The notes under the pieces are model-generated. The model was not told where the DNA came from. It saw nothing but the letters and a program-made list of their open reading frames with translations, and did no database searches. A stretch of 64,000 nt of DNA from Mactra quadrangularis (lineage: Eukaryota; Mollusca; Bivalvia; Venerida; Mactridae), in the NCBI GenBank assembly GCA_025267735.1, contig CM046311.1:33394895-33458894 (forward strand). Reading direction: 5' to 3'. Shown piece by piece: positions 1 through 14,000 of the stretch. Numbering within the stretch: position 1 is the stretch's first letter; every line of letters starts with the position of its first letter. The position numbers and the translations under genes are program-made.

Positions 1-255
1 ACTGTTGATTTGTTTCACTGTTAAACAGTCTGATAGGAGCTTACCGAAATATTGATTCTTTGATAGTCAATCATGCAATAAAATATGGTGTGACATTTTG
101 ATAATTGCTGTACTTGAAAGTTGAAAATACACAAAATGAAATGTTGATACTTAGTGCTTTCTATGCATTTGTTACAAGATAATTTACTTAATCATGTTTG
201 TGAATTGTTTATGTAAGTGATTTGATAATTATACACTTGAGTTTTATGTATTTAT

Positions 256-1030
256 AGCTCGACTATTCGAAGAATATTGGGGCTACCCTACTCAGCACAG
301 CGTCGGTGCAACACCTCTTGGTTAAGTTTTAGGTGCCACATTTTTTTCTTGGCAACTACTGAAAGAATTCACTTGAACCATCACACAGGTCTACATTGTA
401 ACCATTGGAGGTCAAATACCAAGTGACCTAACTCTAGGAAGAGTTTGGACTGAATTATGACCCTTTTATACTTATTATTTCTTGGTTAAGTTTTTAAGTG
501 CTTTATTTTATCTTTGCAACTACTTGAGGGATTCACTTGAAACTTCACACATGTCTATGGGGATACCATTGGAGTTCAATTACCAAGGTACATAATTCTT
601 GGAAGATTTTGGACTGAATTATGGCCCTTATATATATATATACATAGGAAATTCTTGGTTAAGTTTTTGGTGCGACTTGTTTTCTTTGCAACTACTGAAG
701 GGATTCCCTTGAAACTTCACACATGTCTACAGGGTTACTATTTGAGGTCAAATACCAAGTTAAATAACTCTTTGATGATTTTAGAATGAATTATGACCTT
801 CTTATACTTATTATTTTATGGTTAAGTTTTTATGTGCAACATTTTATCTTTGCAACTACTAAAGGATTCACTAGAAACTTCGCGCATGTCTTTGAGGTTA
901 CTAATAGATGTCAAATACCAAATTACCAAATACAAGCATAACTCTAGCATGAGTTTTGATTGGTCATTGCTGTCGTTTACACAAATACCACAAATAGTCG
1001 AGCTGGATGTCCGCGGACTGCTCTTGATAT
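256..1030 (+). mobile_element. Pearl/Helitron-like element with ~165-bp tandem core
   Basis: The repeated stretch 'cttggttaag' occurs at 317, 481, 654 and (as tatggttaag) 817, giving units of about 165 bases. Each continues with similar text up to 'gaattatgaccctt'. The ends carry short inverted motifs (CTCGACTAT near 258 and ATAGTCGAG near 995), and a distinctive right flank ends around GGACTGCTCTTG. A second copy lies at 56193-56850 in the opposite orientation. Assignment to the bivalve pearl/Helitron-like group is by layout only. Confidence 0.6.
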
Positions 1031-2296
1031 ATTTATTTCAATCTATAGAAAAGTAATGATTTCTAACACATCTTTTCATGTTAGTGAAAATTTGATGCTA
1101 GCTTGTAACATTTTGTTATATATCAACTAAAATTCAATATAATTAAAGCGTAGCAGAAACACTTACTGTTATCTATTTTATAATTTTCCATATGGATTTA
1201 AGTATAGCTATGAGTATAGTTATGGTTTGCCACTTCAGTTCCTACGGTTTTAACATGGCTATAAATGTGCCGAGGATGAATGCTAGCTCCTTTTGTGGGC
1301 AAGTTGCAGTAATGATAGTGTGGTTCAAATCTGATTTTGCTTCCAATGACTTGTACAGATTGCGTGATTAAGTACATATTTCACTGTACCAAAACTATTT
1401 TCATACTTGCTACCTTACATTAGGACCAGTAAAGTGTTGTATAATATTCACTACCTACTGGAATAAAATATTCAGTACCAACAGAAGTTTAACTTAAAAT
1501 AGGTGGCCAACTTCATTGATTTCAGTAAATATCACGACCTTCTAACACAGAAGTACAATAAGAAGGAATAACCAATCCTCATTTGGGATATGAAAGGTGT
1601 ATGTGGCCAGAGTTCAAATTTCAAAATTTTGATGACTGATCTATTACTGAGGGGGCAAGATTTTATTACTATCACATGGCAGACAATATTAGCAAAAAGT
1701 GGCTGGTACAGCTGGGCTCTTTTTTTGGTAATATGCAAGAGAGTTGGCAATTAGTGTAAGGAACCAAAAGTTGTCAAATGACTATATGTCCATTTCAATA
1801 ATCTGTCACACATGCATTTCATGGTGTGTATACTCTCTTAATCTAGTTTACTAACTATACATAGAGTGTATATTTTAGAATATGTACAAACCATGAGATT
1901 ATGTATGAGTGACAGGTTAATAAAATAGGACTATACAAAATGGAAGTCACATAATCACCAAATCTAAATAATATCATTGAGTGAACTCATGACTGTTTCT
2001 AAAGTGTATGCATTAACTAATTGCCTATGTTACCTTTGTAAAAGTAAAAGAGTTTTTTTCTCATTGTCTGACCTAGAGAAATCTGAATTGCCCTTGGTCA
2101 GGTCAGTTAAGAGAGAGACACCAGATGTAGCCTAAAGACAACAACGTCCATTATTCCAAAATCTTCAAATTAACGTCTGCTGTTTGGAGTTGCTAACAAT
2201 AGACTACATTAAGAATTCAAATATTTGGGTATTTCGAGCAGTACAAACAAACATATACAGTTGCAATGAAAACATGTGTTCAAAACACATTACAAT

Positions 2297-5248
2297 TTAA
2301 TCAGAATTTGTGCTTCTCAGCAAATATGTGTAAAACCATTTGTTTGTACCTTCTGGATTAGGATAAAAAGGAAACATAAATTTGAGTTTGAAATGAGGTC
2401 TATTGAATGTTCATGTGAATACTTTTAGTAATTTATGTGATACAATGTTACACACAAACCTGTAACAATGATTTAGAGACACACTTCACTCATTATTAAT
2501 GCAAAAAGTATAAATTTGAAAAATTATTATCATATTGGAAGACATGAATAATGTTAGACATTCCTAAGATAATGAGCAAGTATATACATATATTGTTTTA
2601 AAGAAGTATAATTTTGTAAGTTTCATACTAGAAGATCATACTTTGACAAAAAGTCAGTATGTAGCTACATCGGTATTGGGTAGGTATGGTAACAACACAG
2701 ATTTGATATGTAATTGTAATTTATTATAACAAAAACTAGGACAGATTATCACACAGTCAGAGTTAAAGTTTCCAAAACATGTTTTATACCTAAATAAAAC
2801 AGACACCTATGTAGCTTTTAATTTGAAAAATTATAAAATTCAATTCAGTATTGCTTTTTAGTTGGTATGAAGTTACAAATTTCATAACAAATCCAAGTTT
2901 TCAAAAAATAATAAATAATCAATTTGCCCACACTAACAAGTATTAGTCAGTATGTAGTTAGTTCATTTTAAATACAAGTGGGAGTTAAACATTTAATTTC
3001 ACTATAGGAAAAACCATAAACATGTTATTCAATATTAATTAAAATCAAGTAAATATGTTGTTTCAAATGTATCAACCCACCCATGCTAGCTCAGTCGGTA
3101 GTGCACATGTCTATTGATCAAGAGGTTGTTCGATTCCCAAGCGGGGCATACTTTCGTGGAACTTGGTCATGAAATAATAAGGCCATTTTCCCTCCTACCA
3201 CTGATTCTAAATCATGTACAGCATGGGTCAGTCACTGACGAAAGTATGCACCTAGTAGTTACCCAACAGTTTAAATAAGAGATTTAGTCTTTCCAGGAAC
3301 AGTAAGTATGTGAACTGGCTGCCATTATGACAAAAAACAAACAAGTCACTATATATCTGATTTGTGAAAATTAAAATCAACTCGTCAAAATTATTAACAA
3401 CAGCATGAAACATTTAACTTGACTTTCTACTTATTTGACAACGAAAGGGTAATGTCTACATGTCATTACCTTGCAAAGTATGGTAGATTAGTACCACCAA
3501 GTCTTTATTAAATTGGTATTCAAGCATATTATATAGGATCGTTGTCCATCACACATTGTGATTTCATTCCAAAGTGTCCTATATCATTAACATATTTCAG
3601 TTAAAAACAAGTAAAAATTGTGTCTTATTCAATGAACACAGCATTTATAGAGCTAAACACATAAAACTGTAATATACAATGGTTGACGGTGATTTTTTAT
3701 CCAAAAAGCACAACATAACTGACCATCATTATCGTCATCTATCCTCTCTTTTACTTTTTTTCTGGCACCAACAGTGAAACCTTCAACAGAATTAAAATAA
3801 TAACATAAGGTTAGAAATATCAAACTTACAAAATGTATAATAAAAATCTAACGTATACAGTGAAATTTGAAAAAAAAATAACAGAAACTCTGTTATTTTA
3901 CCATTCATGGTTTTGTGATTTTACATTCATACAATTGTGACTTATGCATCAAGCTTTTACTGTGATCATAAAGAAACCTAGATCGTCTATGGCCACTTTC
4001 AATTTTTTACCACTTTACCACCTGTGATATAATTTCTATTAACTAATATCAACCAAAGGCAATTTACACATAGGCATGTAAATCGTTGGCCTTAAAATGT
4101 CTTGCAATACATACCAGGATTACAATTTGTAATTGCATCAACTTTCATAAACAAACAAAACATGAATTATATTTTGTTGAGTTTTACATCTTGGCAACAC
4201 ATTGAATAGGTCACATTACATTGGTCAATCAACATACTTGTTGTTCCTGGGAAGGCTTAATCTCTGGATTACTAGTTAGTAGGCACATACATCCTTTAGT
4301 GATTAACAACTGTCGTGCATGATTTTGAATCAGTGGTAGGAGGGAGCATAGATGTTTTCATGACAAAATCCAGGGAAGTAAGCTGCGCCCAGAAATAGAA
4401 CCAATCAATCAGAAGACTAGCATGTTAGTTACCAACTAACCAAGTAACCAACTGAGCTAGAAGGACGGCTACACTATCTTATTCAGTTATTGAAACATAA
4501 TCCTATACCCTTAAACCTCTTAAAAATCTCATTTGACACCAACAGAAGAATGACAAACAACAGTCATTGTCCTAAAAAAGTTTACAAGCTCTATCCTGAT
4601 TTAATTTATCTTGTGATCTAATTTCAAAAAATGAACTTACTATGGTAGATCTCAGGCATGCAAACTTTTGGAGACTTTCTCCTTATATATTTTTTTCACA
4701 TTAGTGTACACATCACAAAACATTTTTTCCTTCAACCATGTTGTTGCTGCTTTAGTTTATCAATCATAATTTGTACCTCTGAAGAATTAAATAGACTTCA
4801 TTATCTGTAGAACTGTATTAGCCTGTAAACCAAAAATGAACATACAAAAGAAGGAAAATTAAATAATCAAGTTAAATCTTATATTATGATTCGATTTTAT
4901 TCAGAAAACCATCTTTCCAGTCGTTAGATACATCAAATATGCGAAACGAAATGTACACACATGATAATTTCAGAATTGAGTATAAAGGGTGTAAATCTAG
5001 GGCAAACAATCTCGAGGACGAGTAGCAGAATTAGCTATGTTGTGAATAAGAGCTGTTAATCAAATACAAAATACATGTGTTGATCGACATCGTCTTACAT
5101 TGTATTGTGTTATAGATACACTAAGATGGCAATAATATCAGTGTAAACAGCGACGTATCAAAACTGCATTGAATTTTTACGATTTACGGAAAAAGGCAAC
5201 TTGTAAACTTACTTGTCGATTACAGAACGAAACCCCAAATTTCACCAT
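2297..5248 (-). CDS. Candidate small minus-strand gene, unrecognised
   Basis: A first exon has an ATG in good context at 5248-5246 (MVKFGVSFCNRQ) and ends at a strong donor GTAAGT (exon end 5213). Possible later exons are about 4776-4737 (contains MIDKLKQQQH), 3780-3724 (FTVGARKKVKERI, then acidic residues) and 2352-2297 (GTNKWFYTYLLRSTNSD and stop). The last has an excellent pyrimidine tract and acceptor ATCCAG, and phases 1-1-1 agree among the last three. The first-to-second join needs an unusual GAG acceptor. A stronger acceptor at 4822 leads quickly to stops in every frame. A non-coding transcript is equally possible. I do not recognise the protein. Confidence 0.3.
3075..3345 (+). mobile_element. 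tRNA-derived SINE
   Basis: The head reads TGCTAGCTCAGTCGGTAGTG, with a box A-like motif and a degenerate box B (GTTCGATTCCC). A body shared with many other copies follows ('ggcatactttcgtgga', 'gatttagtctttccagg'). The 3' end is degenerate. Confidence 0.75.
4173..4470 (-). mobile_element. tRNA-derived SINE, old copy
   Basis: Reverse orientation, with the tail-side motif 'ggcaacacattgaataggtc' and the head 'aactgagctag'. It is more diverged than other copies. Confidence 0.65.
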
Positions 5249-5422
5249 GACTTCTTGTGTTTTCTGAACGTTTATAATCAATCTTTCTCAATGTCCATAT
5301 TTCTGGTATGATCCTAGCTCGACAAAATGTAAAATTCTTCAATTAACAGTATCAAGTACCGGGCGTATTTCTCTAATGTTTTGCATCCATCCTCCAGGTT
5401 GTTTACATTTATCTTACACGCG

Positions 5423-5450
5423 ATTGGTCAATATTGTTATTCGAGGGCGG
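5423..5450 (-). promoter_or_regulatory. CCAAT box and GC box, minus-strand promoter
   Basis: On the minus strand a GC box (CCGCCC, 5450-5445) is followed by a CCAAT box (5427-5423). About 180-240 bases further down comes an exon-like segment ending in a strong donor. The arrangement suits a housekeeping-type promoter located just after the 3' end of gene A. Confidence 0.4.
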
Positions 5451-5645
5451 AGTTACGTCGAATGTATACAAACCAGTCGGGAATCATCGGCGCGAAATCA
5501 GAATGTAAATATTATTGTTTACAATACATGGATGCAAAATAGATTTTTGAAGCTATATTTTACAAAGGGTATTTTGTGTGTAGATTTGGCATTGTCACCA
5601 TATGATTAACTCATGAAGACGTATTAATTGCAATACTTTACAGAT

Positions 5646-5651
5646 TTTATT
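5646..5651 (-). terminator. Candidate poly(A) signal of gene A
   Basis: AATAAA lies on the minus strand about 205 bases past the proposed stop codon of gene A. Its position fits a short 3' UTR that ends before the promoter-like sequence near 5425-5450. Confidence 0.45.
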
Positions 5652-5854
5652 TCGATTTTTTAATCAAATCCATTAGTGCCGCTTTAATTGCTCCTCTCGT
5701 AATATGATCTGTTGCGATCAAGAATTCATTCTTAGTCAACGGTTTAGAAGTCAGTGTTCTAACAGTGGTCTAAATAGAACAGAGGACCAAAAGTACAATT
5801 ATGGTATTTATAAATATTTGAAAACATGTTGCATGATCGAAGGCAATATGATTT

Positions 5855-6114
5855 TTAATTGAGATACAAACATAAAAACGAAGGATAACAAAGTAATAAA
5901 TTTGTTATACTAGCAACACAATCTGGCACGTAACTGAGGGGACTCCAACCAGTCTGATCAAAACATAATAAAAATCCACCGAAACTTCCACCTTCAATAT
6001 CGGCAGGTATATCATATAGATTGTTACATAAAACGATTACAGCAGGTCTTGTTTGGACTGAGTCATACACAATGGCACCATTAACAGGTGGGTCCAAATC
6101 TGGACAAGATATAG
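5855..6114 (-). CDS. Gene A exon 9: sushi domain 4 and C-terminus
   Basis: The exon enters in phase 1 after acceptor ATTGCAG and encodes a four-cysteine sushi module (CPDLDPPVNG ... GWSPLSYVPDC). If not spliced further, the frame runs to a TAA at 5857-5855 and adds an 18-residue hydrophobic tail (SITNLLLCYPSFLCLYLN). Such a tail could be a GPI-attachment signal, but no computed support is available. A weak donor (GTATAA) exists at 5910-5909, so an alternative ending cannot be excluded. Confidence 0.7.
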
Positions 6115-9100
6115 CTGCAATATAAATATAGTCACGCGAGTTAATTAAATCTCAAACATTTTATTGGGTTCAGCGTAGTGCCAACACATTGTATAGGTCA
6201 TGCCACGACGTTCAGTCAACCTACTCACCGTTCCTGGAGAGACTAATCTCAGGATTGATCTGTGAACTGTTACTAGCTACTAGTGGTAGGAGGAAGAATT
6301 GTCATAGAAACAATTTCCTGACCAAACTCCATGAAAGTATGCCCCACCCGTGAATCTAATCACGACACTCTATTGGTACATTTGCGTGCAACCAACTGAG
6401 CTAGCCAGATGGCTATTTATAACAAAGACATAAATAAATTATGTACGTAAGCGTAAAGATTAAAGTGTACACATTGTATAAAGCAACGATGAAATATATA
6501 ATACCACAATGAAGGGTGCTAATAATTTAAACAATCAATTGAACAAAAAAGGTCAATGGCTTTTTCTGCATAAAATTAAGTAACCAATTATTCCTATTTT
6601 ATATCCAATAAAAACACCTAAAGACTTTCATTATGAAAACTCTTGGTTTACATATCAAGTAGGAAATTACTTATAACCAAACGCAACATTATCAAAGTAA
6701 AATCGTAAAGTTATAGTTTTAGATTTCAACATACACACTGCAGTATCTTATCTTAACATTACCAATACAATTGTATCTGTCACGTTTTCAAAGACTTATG
6801 AATATTAACAGTACGAATAATGCTAATCAACAAATCAAAAGAAAACATTTCAAAAATAGGGTGAAGAAAGGAAAAATCGAAGTTTTTTATCCAAGGATGT
6901 AATGCTGTTTTCCTGTAGTACTAAGCTTAATGTATGACAAAAAGTGTTCATTTTATAAAAATAAGTTGTATAATATTATGTAAAACATAAATTGTTAGAG
7001 CTACCTCTGCAGTATGGCATGTAATCATTTCCCCAGCTCCATTCTCCAGCGGTGCCTTTTCTTTCACAAGTAATAAAATCAGTTCCATTCAATGGTAGAT
7101 TAGCAAGACATGAAAGGTTACACTGCACACCATACGTGTACAATGCATCAGAACATTCAAAATGTAGATATAAATCTTGTAGTGTATCTTTTGGATGTCC
7201 ACAAGTGATTTCTAAAAAAATAAGTTATGACCAAAAAGAATGTTATTGGTACATGCCTAGTGTCAATTAATCTTGGAGCTGACACTGTTTGATTAAACAG
7301 TTATTTACAATTTAAGAGTAGTTTCCGTCAGATTAAGGTGTCAAATATCGTCACAGAGTGATTACAATACGGAAAAAGATTTACAAGCATACAGTTTTAA
7401 GCTAGTGTGAAAAAAATTCAATTTGAGTCTACGGCACTATGAGTTACTTAAATTTCGATTTCACATACCTGTCCTGACGTTTTTAATAGAGAATAAATAG
7501 TTTAATAAATGCCAAATATAGAAATGTTTAATATTCTTTTTTATCTTAATACCTTACTACTATATCTACAAAAAAATTCTAAGAATATTTAAACAGGGTG
7601 TCAACTACTGAATGTAATAAAGGTAATGAACTCAAATTTGCAATTTCACTTCACGAATGAAACACGCCGCCACTATTGACTTTTTCAATGTGAGTATAAT
7701 TTTGAAATCTGTTCAATGAATATGTATAAAAATTTAATCAAACCTTTTACTTGCAGTTCGATCGTACATTCCGGAGAGGCGATATTGTCATTATCAATTG
7801 CCAAGTACGTTACATATTCTATACCAACACTTATTACGTCATTCATAGAGGGTCCAGACGTTTGGATGACATCTGGGTTAGGATCTGTGTTATCCGATGC
7901 AATAGGAACTTCCCAGGCTAGTGATGTCGAATGTGAGTTTCTGTCAGCGTAAAACAGTTGTGGTGATTTACATGATATAGATGGTGGCGAGTTATCTACA
8001 GAAAAAAATACATATAATCAAATTTGTTGAAATATTTAAACATAATCAAGTATCATTTATACCGGCTACTTACCACTGTAGAGTTTAATTTGAAAAACGC
8101 GCCTACGTCTAAATTAAATTGCGATACTTGTGAATTAACTTCATTCAATCTATTGCAGATGTACAAACAATGCATGTGCAGATTAATTGATGCAGATGGC
8201 ATAATGTTATGAAGTTTAACGACTAAATAATGGCTTATCAATTTAAATAGCATGTTACCAGTCTTTGACGTTGTCACAAGCGGTGTTGTTTGGAGTATTT
8301 GACAATTGCTAAACAGTATTAAAATGTTAATATAATTGCATTTGAATGCGCAGAAAAATTTATTCAATTTTAAAATACCAATACATATAATTTAGAAGGT
8401 AGCTTATCCAATGTGACATCCTAAGAACTATCAATGTGTTCGATCGCAATATAAGTTAAAAGATTTACCGATGCATGTTGTCTCTGCGAATGTAGACCAT
8501 GATCCATCAGCTTGACATTGTGTAAATAGTTGTCCTTGAAGATCAAAACCTTCGTTACAGCTTCTTGCACACACAGTTCCATAGAAATATGATTCATCAT
8601 TGCAGGACACGATGCCATTCTGTAAATCTCCTGGATGGGCACACGATACTTCTGGAAAAGTGTACACGATGGTTTATTTTACTGGTTTCTCCTACATGTA
8701 CTTTAATGAGACCCTAATTCTTTCATACAAGTTTGAATGATGGTTTCTTAATATTAAATGGACCACTATTTCAGGTAACGTTTTGAGGTCATGCAATTTC
8801 AACGGGAGATAGTTAGTGTATTTTACCAATATTTGTTCATTTTATAGTATACCATTTTTGTGCTATAATTCCACATTGATTATGTTCGGAGATTCAAAAA
8901 AGGAATAAATTGGATAAGTATAAGGAATATACGGAAAATGAAATGGTTAATATAAATGATATAATATTTGACAAGAATAAATATACAATACTGTATAATG
9001 TAAGTTAATCTTATGTTCGTTGATTTATTTCCTTATGTCCAGTTGTAGCAGCAGTCGAAGCGTATTACGGTAGCAAAGGTTCTTGCTAAGATTTTCAACA

Positions 9101-10970
9101 ACAGGAGTTCATACTCATATAGATATGAAATTCGATTTATATGTTAGCTTTGAAAGTAGTAACCGACTTGTCATTAGGTAAAGGAGCTGTATTTAACCTA
9201 AATGTATTCAGAAAAAAACTGAGTATAGTTGGGGAGCGAACGTGCAAAACTACATTAAACTTGTTGCTTAAGCGACATACCATCCAATAAAAAAGTATTT
9301 CATAAGAGTCAGTAGTGTAGGTACTTACTTCTACACTGAGGTTCACCCGACCATTGTAAAGATGTTTGACAACTAACTACATCATCACCGTCTACTTTAT
9401 AGCCATCATGACATGAGTACTTACACTGAGTTCCTATTACATAATCTACATCATCGCATTGTCTATAACCATTTGCAGGCCACGCTGGTGGGTCACATGT
9501 TCTAACTAAAAGATAAACACGTAGCAACTTATGTGAGGGCAGCTTTTGTTACTATTTTATTACTAATTTGACGGTCTTAAAAGTTGAATTATACAGAAAT
9601 TAAAATTACATGTATAATAAGAAAAGTTTTAACTAACATAGAAAATGCACAAATAAGCATAAAATCTACACATATGCAAAGAAAATTTAAATTGAATGTT
9701 ATTTATGAAAATAAGTTTTACCCATATGACGATGTAATGTGTGTAAATTGACCCGGTTTGACCTTTATGCAAGAATACTCATTACATTGAATACGAATTA
9801 AGTATTATTGCTCGATTACACCATGGCTGAGATGACCATGTGTTGAAATTAAACAAATAAACATACTTCTATAATTTTACAATCGCTGCCGAAGTGTAGA
9901 ATATGCGTGGTACTGATTTTCGTGGATAATTATTAGATGCAAATGCGAATGTCAGATCGGCGTCAAAATTTAGGCACTACACTTCAGGTATTGATATACA
10001 TGTAATACTATTTCTACTCACCATAAACAATAAAATGAAAAATGCAAGAGTCTGTTAATCCTTTGTTGTCTTTAGCTTCGTATCGAATGTAGTGAATTTT
10101 CCCAGCAACATATCCTAGAAACTGTCCACCATTGTTTATACCTTCAGTTTGTTTTACACTGTAAATAATACCAAAAGATAAAAATACAAAAGCCCATACT
10201 ATACAGATTTATCAAGTTCAATTAACCGAAGTGGAGCATCACAAACAAGGGTTCAACTATGTAAAATACTACCTAATCATACCCCTTGAAAGGCATCGTC
10301 CAACTCATATATGATTGAAAATGGGGATTTGTTTAAATAACGTGGATGAACTAACACTTTTGTTTTTTATTTGCTTTAATTAATAAATTATATCTCCATT
10401 AACTTATGTGTTACCTAATGCCTAAATAAATGTTAATAAATCTACTCATCTTTATCTACTAGTCGCCCGGCTAACTCAGTTGGTAGCAAGCAAGTCTACT
10501 GATCGAGGGGTCGTGGGTTCGATTTCCGGGTGCGGCATACTTACGTTGAGTTTGGTAATGAAACTATTTCTTCGGCCATTCTCCCTCCTACAAATAATTT
10601 TTGATTATGTTGGGCAGTTGTCAGTCACAAACAAAAGTATGCGCTTAGTAGTTGGTTAACATGTAAATCTAGAGATTTAGCCTTTTCAAGAGGAGTGAGT
10701 AGGTTAACTGACCTCAGTTATAATATTCAGTTATATACGCAGTTATGCAATGTGTTGCTATGGCGTTAAACCAAACTAAAACAAATTATCTTTATTTATG
10801 TAACGATAAATCAAAATAAACAAACCTCGGAGTGCCTCCATCTTCATCAGTTGCAGTGGGTGCAGTCCAGTCTACTGCAATACTATCCTTTCCAGGTTCT
10901 ACATAGTATTCATCTAAAAGGTCACTTGGTCTGCAGTTTAAGGGAAATTTCGGTGGGTGATACACCTTTT

Positions 10971-11001
<31 letters not shown>

Positions 11002-14000
11002 TCCCCTAAAACCTGAACAAGATTTAATGTCATACAAATTTAAAGGGATTAGAAGGTAAATTTTTCAGTTGCAATTTGCAAAAAGGGCAATAATTGATTA
11101 TTAGAAATGGCTTAGGTAAAGGCGTAATACAAATATGCATATATAATTAACTCGGCAATTTCCTTGGTATAGTGCTTCTGTTTTCAAAAAAAATGTAATT
11201 ATATGTTATAATTAGCCACTAATCAGATATGGGCTATTCAGAAATTGGTTTTCTTCGTAGACACAACCTTATTTGGTTCAAATATTGTAGTTTTTCGGTG
11301 CAGCTTTATAAGCCAAGTTTTGACCTAAACTTTTTAACAATACAAATTGCTCTACCATTCCAATGAAATTCTATTTTCGGTATAGAGCAATTGATACATG
11401 AACTGGTACCATTGGTTGTTTATGATAAACAGGTGCGTGGCAAAGACAGTAGTTGCTTACTATTTACCCTGTGTATAATGGGTGACTCACAATGCTAATT
11501 GATTAAAAATTCGTCGTTGTACGCTCCCGGCTGTAAGACTAAACTGCAAATATGTCTCATATTTGCGAATACGTGATTCAATATGCGAATATGACTTTTA
11601 TGTTACACTTTACTCTTTTTTACGCTTTTATCTTTATTCATTTTAATTCCCAATGTCAAAATATGGTAAATACTCATTAATAATTTTGACCTAGTATATA
11701 CACGTACGTAGTGTAAGGCTAGCATTTATATTTTAAAAATAAAATGACCTTGCATTCATAATCTCTTATAAAAAGTTTTTGTTTTTCTATATCTGCACGC
11801 GTAGAACGACGACAAATTCAGTACTTACATAATATTAAGCACACAAAATCAAAAAACCTTTTGTGTCTTGAAACCGCTGGAAATACAGAATGAATTACAG
11901 ATACAAATACAAAACTGCAGATGCTTAACTTGTAAATAATGATTCGGAACTCATTCATTATGAAAAGCATCGGACATGTTATTATGCCAGATTTGAACAC
12001 ATGCCGCAAAACAAAATGCTCTCACCGGTGTTGCATTCCATGCATTTGAAATTCACGATTCAATGATATCCGCCGACCAATATTTAATCATACAATAAGA
12101 AATGTTCTTTCAAAAACTTTGTTTACGACAAGAACTAGTTTTCTTAACTGTTATGTTCTTCGCCAGTGCTTCGCCTCGCGTATGTAGTAAAACCCAGTAT
12201 TCTTGGTGGACGCCTCTCGAAAAATACCGAGAATATTCATTAAATGAATGGTGGGGGGAAATAAATTTGCAATTTTTTAAGTAATAATGAGGAAGTAAGC
12301 GCCGTGTTATTACCTATACAATGTGTTGCTGCGACGTTAAACCCCTATAAAAAAGACTTATCTGCTCCCTGTTCTTTAATTTAACTTGACTGTTTAAAGA
12401 AGAGAAGAGTTATAATATTCAGTATTGTGTCGATTTCACTTAACATATCTACAGGTCGCTCCCATAACACAGTGAATGGGAGATGAGCACTAGATGAGAT
12501 TACAGGGGATATGAGTCATGTAATTGTTTTTTTTTTATTGTCATCAGTTGACTCTCTTGTTTTATTCTTTAAACGTTCAACCTCTTTCGGTCATACTGAC
12601 ACATATGCACACATATTTGATGGGCTGAACAACGATTTTACTGCTTGTTTGTTTGTTTGGGTTTTACGGTGCACAACACAAAAAGGTCATATCGCGCCGA
12701 TTTTACTGCAGAATGCTTTGAACATATTAACAGAGAGCACAATAAATGGATAAAAGTAACTTTTTGGCTTTATATTCGAGGTTCATAAAACTCATTTTAG
12801 TTTGGTTAGAGTATACAACTAGCTAAGTCGGTAGTGCACGGGCAGTTGTTACTCACTAACGAAACTATATGCCCAGTCAGTAGTTAACAACTAAATCTAG
12901 AGATTTAGCCTTTCCATGAACGGTGAGTAAGTTGTCTGACCTCAATAATATAACCTATACAGCGTGTTGCTACAGTGTTTAACCCAACAAAAAAGAGATA
13001 ACAAAATCTACATACCAACAGTATAGTCCTTTCCCGACCAATGTCCATTATCACAGAAAACATCAGCAGTAGCTCTAGTGTCTCTGCCATCTTTGACTTT
13101 ACAACGCTTTCCGTGAGGAACTGAAATCTGATCACGGTTAACTACCTCACAATTGATGTAAGATGTTTTAAAATCATCTAAATAGCATGCACTCTTAAAC
13201 TCGACATTTAGTTCTTTTGTTTTTACCTGTAACATATTAACTCATATATCTAACATCACAATTTTTGTAATATTTCTTGATTCAGCGATATCTAATCAAA
13301 GCGCCGATGGAGCTGTCCGGACATGGATTAAAAACAGGACAAAATTTATCCAAATACATAATGAGGTTGGACTAATGACCTTTTACTTCTAAAATTTACC
13401 AAGAAACTGCATTATGAAGGATCAGTGAAGCTACATTGATACTTTCCACAGAAGAAACAAGAAAATATTGATGCAAAGCATCAAAAAGCGCAAAAAAATA
13501 ATAACATGAAACTACTGCTTAAGCCTGCGATTCTCTATAAATGAGACTTATCATAAGTGATTCATTTTATTTATGATTAATCAAACTTAAACGCTTATAT
13601 AAATGTACAATGAAGAATATGATCATAATAAGTGATGATCTAAAAAATCCTTCGTTGAATATGGTGTCCGTTCCCACGTCAGTGACTTAGACCGTCACCC
13701 AAAAATACCTTAACAAGCTTGCTTCAATAAAAAGACGACAAAGACTATGAAGATCGAGTGTCCATGTTTAAGAATAAATTGCAGTTTTAAAGAGAATATA
13801 TTATTATATTTTTGAGAAACTTCTTTAAAACATAATGTATACATGTATATATATGCTCAATACATGAAACGTTTGCAAAAACACGCCAGACATAACAATT
13901 CGTTAACCTAAAAGTCAAATCTTCATGTCAAGCTGTATTGTCACAAAAGTACGTACGTGTTTAGTCTAACCTTCATTGGCCTCACTGACGGTCCCCATAA

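Noticed and set aside
1532..1750. 72-codon minus-strand frame as a last exon of gene A or the small gene
   Set aside because: No phase-compatible acceptor was found and nothing in the translation resembles the neighbouring modules.
7716..7952. 78-codon plus-strand frame
   Set aside because: Antisense shadow of gene A exon 7 (HYR2).
8053..8367. 104-codon minus-strand frame
   Set aside because: Lies in the intron between gene A exons 6 and 7, is not bounded by usable splice sites and shows no domain.
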